Program-made: the position numbers and the translations under genes
Shown here: in pieces, positions 1-5,447 of the stretch
Position numbering within the stretch: the stretch's first letter is position 1
How the letters are laid out: each line of letters opens with the position of its first letter
Notes under the pieces: generated by a model
The model's database searches: none
What the model saw: only the letters and a program-made list of their open reading frames with translations
Told to the model about the DNA's origin: nothing
Assembly: GCA_035307785.1 (NCBI GenBank)
Contig: DATGHS010000181.1
Location: 1-6,781, forward strand
Reading direction: 5' to 3'
Source of the DNA: DATGHS01 sp035307785
Lineage (GTDB): Bacteria > Planctomycetota > Planctomycetia > Gemmatales > Gemmataceae
DNA length: 6,781 bases

Positions 1-81
1 CGGCAACCAACCGCCGAACAGCAGCGCACCCCCTATGAGCAGAATGAAAACAGTTCGGCGCAGTGTGACTTGTTGCGACAT
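1..81 (-). CDS. N-terminus of an exported or membrane protein, truncated by the window edge
   Basis: Read on the minus strand from an ATG at 81-79, the frame stays open for all 27 codons to the window edge. It begins MSQQVTLRRTVFILLIGG and continues ALLFGGWLP. Two arginines followed by an uninterrupted hydrophobic stretch of roughly 16 residues look like a signal peptide or a first transmembrane helix. No family can be assigned from so little. The gene would be divergent from the amidohydrolase at 720, making 82-719 a shared upstream region. No strong Shine-Dalgarno sequence is visible before the ATG. The frame is too short for length to prove coding; the case rests on the signal-like composition. 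Confidence 0.5.
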   Translation of the reverse strand, partial: MSQQVTLRRTVFILLIGGALLFGGWLP

Positions 82-187
82 GGTGTAACTACCAACTAAT
101 GGGATTTGTACGAAGCCATTGCATTACCTGCGAGCCTCGTCATGCCATAATGAATGCCGGAGTTGCTCGTCCAGCCAAAAGCGGCGG

Positions 188-247
188 GTTAGCCCGAAGC
201 GCAAGCCAGGCGAAGAGGAAACGCCCTCGCTTGCGCTTCAGGCTAAC
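188..247. repeat. Inverted pair of a 25-26-nt interspersed repeat (hairpin)
   Basis: The left arm (188-212) contains TTAGCCCGAAGCGCAAGC. The right arm (222-247), read on the minus strand, contains TTAGCCTGAAGCGCAAGC and then GAGGGCG. The arms differ by a few substitutions and one missing base, and are separated by the short spacer AAGAGGAAA (213-221). As RNA or single-stranded DNA this would fold into a hairpin of about 25 pairs. The same unit recurs inside the coding region at 5278-5303, so it is a dispersed repeat rather than a one-off stem. No T-run follows, so it is not an obvious intrinsic terminator. Confidence 0.75.
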
Positions 248-305
248 AGCCCACCGCAGCCACCGCGCGGGACTTCGCATCCCAGCCTTGGTTCCGCGGG
301 GCTCA

Positions 306-509
306 ATTCGTTGCAGGCACGGGCCAGGGCGAAGTCGGTCGCCGGAACCGGCAACGAAAGGCGGCTCTGCCTATGGATGATTGCTTCTGCCGTAAGGCAT
401 TCCTCAATAAGCTTTTAGAATGTTTAACCAGCACGCGAGACCAATTCGTTGCATCGTTGCATTCGTTGCAGCGAACTGGTCGACTCACCCCCGCCACTCT
501 GCAACGAAT
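306..509. repeat. Cluster of ATTCGTTGCA motifs in both orientations
   Basis: ATTCGTTGCA occurs exactly at 306-315, 444-453 and 461-470, and its reverse complement occurs at 500-509. A shortened reverse copy (GCAACGAA) is at 351-358. The copies at 306 and 444 also share a preceding CA. The segment 440-480 forms an imperfect palindrome: ACCAATTCGTTGCA pairs with TGCAGCGAACTGGT with two wobble positions. Repeated sites in both orientations between divergent genes could be protein-binding sites or remnants of a palindromic repeat family. The function is not known. Confidence 0.55.
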
Positions 510-588
510 GGGGCGGCAGTGCGACCGTGCGTCCAAGCGGTCGGTCTAGAAAGCCTGACCGACAACCCTCGACTGGCGGCACGATCCT

Positions 589-611
589 TGCCGCACATAG
601 CTTGTGCGGCA
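589..611. repeat. Perfect 9-bp stem hairpin
   Basis: TGCCGCACA and TGTGCGGCA are exact reverse complements separated by the 5-nt loop TAGCT. The hairpin ends 108 nt before the amidohydrolase ATG. No run of T follows, so it does not look like an intrinsic terminator. It could be a 5' leader structure or a dyad operator. Confidence 0.5.
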
Positions 612-651
612 GCGTGTTGCGCCCGATGCCGGCAAATGGCGTTGCCAATCT

Positions 652-680
652 TTGCAAATCAGCGGTTGCAAGCATAGAAA
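652..680 (+). promoter_or_regulatory. Weak candidate sigma-70-like promoter for the amidohydrolase
   Basis: TTGCAA (652-657) and TAGAAA (675-680) each match four of six bases of the -35 and -10 consensus, with a 17-nt spacer. They lie about 40 nt upstream of the start codon. Matches this good occur by chance, and promoter consensus in Planctomycetota is poorly defined, so this is only a suggestion. Confidence 0.2.
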
Positions 681-706
681 AAGAGCCAATCGAATCATTC
701 CCCATC

Positions 707-711
707 AGGAG
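707..711 (+). promoter_or_regulatory. Ribosome binding site AGGAG for the amidohydrolase
   Basis: AGGAG lies 8 nt before the ATG at 720. It supports that start over internal alternatives such as the GTG at 837, which would give a more conventional, shorter Tat n-region. Confidence 0.7.
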
Positions 712-719
712 CACTCACC

Positions 720-2240
720 ATGTGGATTCGCCAATGCGATCTCGATGCCAACAGCGACTTCCGGCCGCCGATTCCCACGCGGATTGTCTCAAATGAGGAA
801 TTTGTACCGGCGCCGCAGTCGCCACAGCAGAAACAAGTGGAAGCGCGTCTCGCTGAATTGACCGAGAGAAATGCGAAGCGCCTCGGCCTCGATCGCCGGG
901 CGTTCCTCAGCCGTGGCTGCGGCATGGCGGCAGCGCTCGTGGCGCTGAACGAAGTCTTCGGCCCCTGCTACGAAGTGCAGGCCGACGAGCCGCAGGACCT
1001 GAAGGCATTCGAAGAGCACTGGCCAAAAGATCAATTCATATTTGACATTCAGACGCATCACGTCGATGTTTCGCGCAAATGGTACGACGACACGCCGGAG
1101 GGCAAGCGCATTACCGCCTTCTTCCGCATGCTCCGCGCCAAAGCGAAGTCCACGGAAGAGAGCATGGAAATGCTCAACCGGGCCCATTACGTAAAGGAAA
1201 TCTTCGGCGACAGCGACACAACCATGGCCGTAATCAGCGGCGTGCCGAGCCGCGACTGGGACAAGAACCCCCTGCCGCCAGACCAGATGGTGGCCACGCG
1301 GAAATACGTCAACGACCTGGCCGGCTCGCAGCGGGTGCTTTCGCATGGCCTTCTGCGCCCCAATCTTGGCGCCAAAGAAATGGACGAGATGGAGCGGCAA
1401 GTAAAAGAACTCAAAATCGACGCCTGGAAGATGTACACCGGGGCGGAACTCGGCGAAAAAGCCTGGTTCATGGATGATGAGAAGATCGCTTACCCCTTCT
1501 GGGAGAAGACGAAAAAGCTCGGCGTCAAGAACCTGTGCGTCCACAAGGGTCTGCCGTTGAGCGCTTTCAATGAAAAGGCTTGCACGCCGCTGGATCTGGA
1601 AAAGGCGGCAAAGGATTGGCCGGACCTCAACTTCATCGTCTACCATTCCGGCTACCGCGGCACACTTTGGCTCGGGGCCGGCACCGGCGAACACGTCGTT
1701 GATAAGAATCTGAGCGACCCGCAAGAGATTCCCTGGATCAGTGAAATCTTCCGCATCCTTAAGCGCAATCCGCAGATCAAGAATATCTATTTCGAACTGG
1801 GCAGTACCTTCGATCAACTCTCCGCTTCCAACCCGGTCAAGTGTCTGCACATGCTCGGGCAGATGATCCAGACCGCCGGCGTAGATCACATCCTCTGGGG
1901 CACCGATTCCATCTGGAACGGCAGCCCGCAAGGGCAAATCGTCCGCATGCGCAAGCTAAAGATGACCGACGAGTTGAAGGAGAAGTACAAGTATCCGGAC
2001 CTCACCGACGAAGTGAAGAATCAAATCCTGGGCCTGAACGCGGCCAAACTCTTCGGCGTGGACGTGAAGGCGAAGCGCGCGGCCATCAAGGCCGACAAGC
2101 TCACACAGCTGCGCGAGGAGTTCCGCCAGAACCCGCAACCCAGCAACACGCGCTATGGCTGGGTGTGGGTGGGCGATGAGTCACCGACGGTGCCGGTGGG
2201 GGAGTCCCCAGGGACTTCCGTCCCTGGGCTTTCGGTTTGA
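720..2240 (+). CDS. Tat-exported amidohydrolase (Amidohydro_2-like TIM-barrel hydrolase)
   Basis: This 506-residue protein is probably a metal-dependent hydrolase or decarboxylase of the amidohydrolase superfamily; the substrate is unknown. Residues 58-65 (DRRAFLSR) followed by a hydrophobic stretch to about residue 83 form a twin-arginine export signal. It is preceded by an unusually long n-region of some 58 residues, which I recall as usual for planctomycete relatives. The barrel starts near residue 107. The first-strand motif reads DIQTHH (109-114), where the family usually has DxHxH, so Gln111 replaces the first metal-binding His. Later candidate metal or catalytic residues are His275 (CVHKG), His309 (YHSG) and Asp396 (WGTDS). 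The last 12 or so residues (ESPGTSVPGLSV) and the stop codon are encoded by a REP-like palindrome, so the original C-terminus has probably been replaced. The start is supported by AGGAG at 707-711. It shares its strand with the HzsA-like gene downstream. Confidence 0.88.
   Translation: MWIRQCDLDANSDFRPPIPTRIVSNEEFVPAPQSPQQKQVEARLAELTERNAKRLGLDRRAFLSRGCGMAAALVALNEVFGPCYEVQADEPQDLKAFEEHWPKDQFIFDIQTHHVDVSRKWYDDTPEGKRITAFFRMLRAKAKSTEESMEMLNRAHYVKEIFGDSDTTMAVISGVPSRDWDKNPLPPDQMVATRKYVNDLAGSQRVLSHGLLRPNLGAKEMDEMERQVKELKIDAWKMYTGAELGEKAWFMDDEKIAYPFWEKTKKLGVKNLCVHKGLPLSAFNEKACTPLDLEKAAKDWPDLNFIVYHSGYRGTLWLGAGTGEHVVDKNLSDPQEIPWISEIFRILKRNPQIKNIYFELGSTFDQLSASNPVKCLHMLGQMIQTAGVDHILWGTDSIWNGSPQGQIVRMRKLKMTDELKEKYKYPDLTDEVKNQILGLNAAKLFGVDVKAKRAAIKADKLTQLREEFRQNPQPSNTRYGWVWVGDESPTVPVGESPGTSVPGLSV
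2200..2234 (-). repeat. REP-like palindrome, copy 1 (inverted)
   Basis: This 35-nt unit is the reverse complement of copy 2, matching at 33 of 35 positions. The two mismatches are in the outer tail (TC against CG). The stem is CCCAGGGAC/GTCCCTGGG around the loop TTCC. It lies inside the amidohydrolase reading frame and encodes its C-terminal tail; the stop codon follows at 2238-2240. Confidence 0.88.
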
Positions 2241-2244
2241 GGCG

Positions 2245-2279
2245 CGAAAGCCCAGGGACGGAAGTCCCTGGGCGCTCCC
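2245..2279 (+). repeat. REP-like palindrome, copy 2
   Basis: The unit has a 5' CGAAA, a perfect 10-bp stem GCCCAGGGAC/GTCCCTGGGC with loop GGAA, and a 3' tail ending GCTCCC. Only 10 nt separate it from copy 1, so the two form a head-to-head pair (BIME/REPIN-like) that could fold as one long hairpin from 2200 to 2279. It ends 14 nt before the RAYT start codon. Confidence 0.9.
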
Positions 2280-2280
2280 G

Positions 2281-2286
2281 AAGGAG
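2281..2286 (+). promoter_or_regulatory. Ribosome binding site AAGGAG for the RAYT gene
   Basis: AAGGAG stands 7 nt before the ATG at 2294 and just after copy 2 of the palindrome. It decides for this ATG over the in-frame TTG at 2237, which would force the REP-like repeat to be translated. Confidence 0.75.
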
Positions 2287-2293
2287 TTGCGCA

Positions 2294-2830
2294 ATGGACG
2301 AAACCTGGCGCTGGTTCCACATCACGAGTCACACCTACGGCGCCTGGCTCTACGGCGACGATCGCGGCTTCCGCACCCGCCATCATCGCGAACATATCGA
2401 GGGCGATTACAAGAACCCGCCGCCGAAAGGGAAGTACAAACATCAACTTCGGCGCTCGCGGGCTCTCATGACGCAGGACGCAGTGACCTTACCGCCCGAA
2501 TGGCGAAGAACAGTCGGTGTGTCAGTTCGTGATAAGATTCAAGGACTGGGAGCTCAGTTGTTGTGCCTAAGCATGGGCGCTACGCACCTACATTTACTGG
2601 CGAAAATGCCACCTGGCCCAATTCCCCGCCACTGGGTCGGCCAGGCGAAGAAGTGCGCAACGCTCGACGCCAAGGACAAAGGCTGGAACGGCAAGCTCTG
2701 GGCTGTACGTTGCAAAGTAATCCCAATTGAAGACCGCAAGCACCAACTGAATACCTACTACTACATCCTCGATCACATACATGAGGGCGCCTGGGTCTGG
2801 GACTTCCAGCGGGGTGAATTAATTCTCTGA
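2294..2830 (+). CDS. REP-associated tyrosine transposase (RAYT), Y1/HUH family
   Basis: This 178-residue protein resembles the IS200-like (Y1_Tnp) HUH single-strand nucleases. These cut at sites next to DNA hairpins and form a covalent phosphotyrosine link. The N-terminal strand is WRWFHITSHTYGAW (5-18). The HUH metal motif is His98-Leu99-His100 in GATHLHLLAK. The catalytic Tyr is probably one of residues 155-157 in NTYYYILDHIHEGAWVW. A basic segment follows the HUH motif (GQAKK, 116-120), and KLWAVR (134-139) precedes the Tyr helix. The length fits a single-domain RAYT, and all expected catalytic parts are present, so it looks intact. Palindromes lie 14 nt before its start and 5 nt after its stop. 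The gene could be a mobile element, or a housekeeping RAYT that maintains the repeats genome-wide. The family assignment rests on motif recognition in a divergent sequence. Confidence 0.75.
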   Translation: MDETWRWFHITSHTYGAWLYGDDRGFRTRHHREHIEGDYKNPPPKGKYKHQLRRSRALMTQDAVTLPPEWRRTVGVSVRDKIQGLGAQLLCLSMGATHLHLLAKMPPGPIPRHWVGQAKKCATLDAKDKGWNGKLWAVRCKVIPIEDRKHQLNTYYYILDHIHEGAWVWDFQRGELIL

Positions 2831-2835
2831 CCAAT

Positions 2836-2870
2836 CGAAAGCCCAGGGACCGCAGTCCCTGGGCGCTCCC
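2836..2870 (+). repeat. REP-like palindrome, copy 3
   Basis: This copy is in the same orientation as copy 2 and identical at 33 of 35 positions. Both differences are in the loop (CGCA in place of GGAA), so the 10-bp stem, the 5' CGAAA and the 3' GCTCCC are unchanged. It begins 5 nt after the RAYT stop and ends at 2870, directly before the GTG at 2871 and 12 nt before the preferred ATG of the HzsA-like gene. Confidence 0.9.
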
Positions 2871-2882
2871 GTGAGAACAAGA

Positions 2883-5447
2883 ATGCAAAGATCAATCACA
2901 ATATCTCTGCTTCTCATCATCACCACTGGGATCCGCGCCCAAGACAAAAAAGAGCCCCTCTTCCTCGACCCCATCAACGTCAACATCCCGCACATCTCCA
3001 CCGACAAGTCGGTGAAGTACGACTACGACATTGTTTACGTCCGCGCCCTGCGGGCCGGCGACAAAGTTCACAAGCGCTTTTACACCGACTTCTCGCAGCC
3101 GGTGACGATGGAGCCGGGTGCCGACCTCATGTTGCTGCACCCAGACGGCAAAGAGGAACTGCTCGTCCCCGGCGGCGATGGCTCCATCACCGATCCGGTC
3201 GTCTCGTTCGATGCCCAGTGGGTTTACTTCGTGCGCATTTACAACTTGAAGAACGCCAACCAGTGGAACCCGCCGAAGGAAGGGGCCGACATCTTCAAGA
3301 TCAACCTGAAGACGCGCAAGATCGTCCGGCTCACGAACCAGAAGTTCACGCCCAACACCGGGGCGGCCCCGTGGTCGAGCGACTATCGCAAGCATGAGCC
3401 GGGCAAGTCGTACTACGAATACGGCGTCTTCAACATGGGACCGTACCCGCTGCCCGGCGGCCGGCTCGTCTTCACCAGCAACCGCGACGGCTTCCGGCCC
3501 GCCAAGGGCTACCCGGCCATTGCCCTGCAACTGTTCACGATGGACGATTCCGACGCCGACATCGGCGAGCAAGACGACCCGCCGAACCTGGAGAAGATCG
3601 GCCACCTGAACATCTCCGGCGCCCTGCACCCGGTGGTGCTGGCCGACGGCCGCATCATGTACAGCACGCTGGAATCGCAGGGCATCCGCAGCGACATCCT
3701 CTGGGGCATCTGGACCATCCACCCGGATGGCACCAACTGGAACCCGCTGGTGAGCGCCTTCGACCCGGGCGGGGCGCCGAACGGATTTCATTTTCAGACG
3801 CAGCTGAGCCACGGGGCGATTGTGTTTGAGGAGTATTACAACCAGAATAACAGCGGGTTTGGGGCGTATATCAAAATATCGCCGCAACTCAGCCTGATGC
3901 GCTCGCCACTTTTCTATGGTCCAAATCCGTTCCAGGAATTCGCTGGCGGACATCTTTGGCCGTGGGAAGACTATGCTTCTTTTGGTCCCGCGTGGATGAA
4001 CGATGAACGTAATCGACCGTGGCGCTATGGCCGGCATTACAATGGTAAAGGCAAGTGGTATCACATGCCATTTATGCCTGCGGGCTCGGAGTCGTTAACT
4101 CCCTTTTCACACGGGCTAGAAGGACCAGCCGATCCGTCAATATTGAACGACAAAAACTCCCCACCGGTCGGCAAATTCACACACCCATCCGGCGCTCCCG
4201 ATAATCACCTGCTTACGGTTTATTCTCCTGGGCCAGTCAATCACCAATACACGTTTCTGCCGCAACTCGACGGGGGAATCTATTTGCTCAAGAACGGCGA
4301 GCCCATTGAAGAACCGTCGAAACTTCTCTTGATCAAGAATGATCCGAATTACAACGAAAGTTGGCCGCGCGCGGTCGTTCCCTATCGGCGAATCCACGAC
4401 CAACTCACTTTCCGCGACCAAAAAGAACCCGGGCAAATTGCGCGATGGGAAAACGATGGTAAATACTCGAAACACTTACCGGAAGGGACGCCGTTCGGGC
4501 TGATCGGCACGTCGAGCTTCTACAAGCGCGAAAGCTACCCGAACGGTGAAGTACCGAAGGGCGCTGTCACCGGAAGGTATCACGGTGGCAACGATCCGTG
4601 GAAAGGGCTCGACGCGTTCACCAGCCACGGAAACGGTATGCCGCTGAATTGGCACAACCAGGGAGCCGATGCCGGGCTATACACGAATGACGATATTCAT
4701 GCCGTGCGCATTCTCGTGATGGAGCCGACGACGGACCGCAAGGGTGCAGTCTCGGGCCGGCATTTTTACAACCATGCGCAAGAGCGGCTACGGATATTGG
4801 GCGAGATTCCGCTGCGCAACTTCTCGTCTTCCGTCGCTAACGCTTCCGGCTCGGAAAAACAACCGCTTGACCCTGATAAGAACCCAGACACCAGTTTCCT
4901 TGCGCGCATTCCTGCCGACACGGCGTTCACATTCCAAACGTTGGATAAGCGCGGCATGGTGCTGAACATGGCACAGACCTGGCACCAACTTCGCCCCGGC
5001 GAAGTGCGCACCAACTGCGGCGGGTGTCATGCACATAGCCAGCAGCCTACGCGATTCGCTGATACGCTTGCGGCGAAGCCGGACTACCAACTCTGGGACC
5101 TCGTCAACTCCACTCCGCTGCTCGTCGACAAATCCCGCGACGAAAGCAAAAAGCAATGGGACACCAAAGACGAAACCGGCCTGCGCACCATCAAATCCGG
5201 CCCGCTGAACGTTGAATACTACCGCGACATTCAGCCGATCCTGAAGCGCAGCTGCGTGGCGTGTCATTCCGAACGCCGTGAGCCCGAAGCGCAAGCAAGG
5301 GCGTCACTCCCCGGAAATCTCAACCTCGACGCCGACGCCGAGATGATCTCCCAAGAGAATCTCGGCAAATTCCCCGGCACCTACTTGCGGCTTGCGCTCG
5401 ATGAGAAAGCCCGCTTCGGCTACAAGCCCGTGGGCTACGATTCCTAG
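2883..5447 (+). CDS. HzsA-related secreted dihaem c-type cytochrome, N-terminal part up to an in-frame TAG
   Basis: From the ATG at 2883 this part is 854 residues. It begins with the signal peptide MQRSITISLLLIITTGIRA, probably cleaved before QDKK, so the protein is periplasmic. The first 270 or so residues contain PD40/WD40-like strands (DPVVSFDAQWVYFV, GGRLVFTSNRDG, LADGRIMYST) consistent with a beta-propeller. The rest resembles the middle and C-terminal parts of the hydrazine synthase alpha subunit. Haem-attachment motifs are CGGCH (712-716) and CVACH (791-795). The second belongs to a cytochrome domain whose other half is encoded after the TAG. Function is unknown: relatives occur in non-anammox planctomycetes, and no hzsB or hzsC is present. 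A GTG at 2871 adds four residues; I prefer the ATG because GAGA lies 6 nt upstream of it, but the choice is weak. A repeat at 5278-5303 is translated in frame. GC content drops noticeably near 3785. Confidence 0.85.
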   Translation: MQRSITISLLLIITTGIRAQDKKEPLFLDPINVNIPHISTDKSVKYDYDIVYVRALRAGDKVHKRFYTDFSQPVTMEPGADLMLLHPDGKEELLVPGGDGSITDPVVSFDAQWVYFVRIYNLKNANQWNPPKEGADIFKINLKTRKIVRLTNQKFTPNTGAAPWSSDYRKHEPGKSYYEYGVFNMGPYPLPGGRLVFTSNRDGFRPAKGYPAIALQLFTMDDSDADIGEQDDPPNLEKIGHLNISGALHPVVLADGRIMYSTLESQGIRSDILWGIWTIHPDGTNWNPLVSAFDPGGAPNGFHFQTQLSHGAIVFEEYYNQNNSGFGAYIKISPQLSLMRSPLFYGPNPFQEFAGGHLWPWEDYASFGPAWMNDERNRPWRYGRHYNGKGKWYHMPFMPAGSESLTPFSHGLEGPADPSILNDKNSPPVGKFTHPSGAPDNHLLTVYSPGPVNHQYTFLPQLDGGIYLLKNGEPIEEPSKLLLIKNDPNYNESWPRAVVPYRRIHDQLTFRDQKEPGQIARWENDGKYSKHLPEGTPFGLIGTSSFYKRESYPNGEVPKGAVTGRYHGGNDPWKGLDAFTSHGNGMPLNWHNQGADAGLYTNDDIHAVRILVMEPTTDRKGAVSGRHFYNHAQERLRILGEIPLRNFSSSVANASGSEKQPLDPDKNPDTSFLARIPADTAFTFQTLDKRGMVLNMAQTWHQLRPGEVRTNCGGCHAHSQQPTRFADTLAAKPDYQLWDLVNSTPLLVDKSRDESKKQWDTKDETGLRTIKSGPLNVEYYRDIQPILKRSCVACHSERREPEAQARASLPGNLNLDADAEMISQENLGKFPGTYLRLALDEKARFGYKPVGYDS
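5278..5303 (+). repeat. Dispersed repeat copy embedded in the HzsA-like coding sequence
   Basis: This 26-nt stretch contains AGCCCGAAGCGCAAGC and then AAGGGCG. It matches the right arm of the repeat pair at 188-247 at 23 of 26 positions, and the core is identical to the left arm. In the gene frame it contributes roughly REPEAQARA, starting three residues after the second haem motif CVACH. It is probably an in-frame repeat insertion into an otherwise conserved cytochrome domain. Confidence 0.7.
5445..5447 (+). other. In-frame amber codon interrupting the HzsA-like gene
   Basis: The TAG follows GYKPVGYDS. The same frame then continues GYPNASRYIRMFQSRRSL and stays open for 236 codons to 6158. 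The continuation belongs to the same protein family and needs no frame change. Single-base neighbours of TAG include CAG, AAG, GAG, TGG, TCG and TAC/TAT, so one substitution or a sequencing error would explain it. Confidence 0.9.

Larger units (their letters stand above)
82..719. other. Gene-poor, repeat-rich upstream region
   Basis: This stretch of about 640 nt lies between the leftward partial gene and the amidohydrolase. Several overlapping open frames of 75-115 codons exist on both strands. None has a recognisable motif, a good ribosome binding site or sensible composition, and they overlap each other, so I treat all as spurious. What it does hold is an inverted repeat at 188-247, ATTCGTTGCA motifs between 306 and 509, a perfect hairpin at 589-611, and a ribosome binding site at 707-711. 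A structured RNA or regulatory region is possible but unproven. Confidence 0.6.
2245..2870 (+). mobile_element. RAYT gene bracketed by direct REP-like repeats
   Basis: A small HUH transposase-like gene (2294-2830) fills almost the whole interval between two direct copies of the same palindrome (2245-2279 and 2836-2870), with an extra inverted copy to the left at 2200-2234. This is the arrangement known for REP-associated tyrosine transposases, which act on the palindromes flanking their own gene. The unit of about 0.63 kb separates the amidohydrolase from the HzsA-like gene. Whether it moves as a block or was domesticated in place cannot be told here, and I see no clear target-site duplication. 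Confidence 0.7.

Noticed and set aside
262..285. Possible degenerate copy of the RAYT-associated palindrome (GGGACTTCGCATCCC)
   Set aside because: It shares only a short stem and part of the loop with the 35-nt unit, and lacks both the CGAAA head and the GCTCCC tail.
424..796. Overlapping open frames on both strands (for example 424-714 minus and 449-796 plus)
   Set aside because: They overlap each other and the repeat cluster, lack motifs and ribosome binding sites, and have composition typical of noncoding translation.
789..1937. Long antisense open frame (382 codons) opposite the amidohydrolase
   Set aside because: It lies wholly opposite a gene with clear catalytic motifs and has no recognisable domain. 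Such frames are common opposite GC-biased genes. The same applies to the antisense frames at 2892-4064 and 5304-6116.
2200..2870. CRISPR array
   Set aside because: The three repeats are palindromic, in mixed orientation, and separated by 10 nt and by a whole gene, so there are no regular spacers.
2871..5447. A true hydrazine synthase (anammox) locus
   Set aside because: Only an HzsA-like protein is present, without HzsB or HzsC, and the Tyr expected after the first CXXCH is missing. It is more likely one of the HzsA-related proteins of non-anammox planctomycetes.
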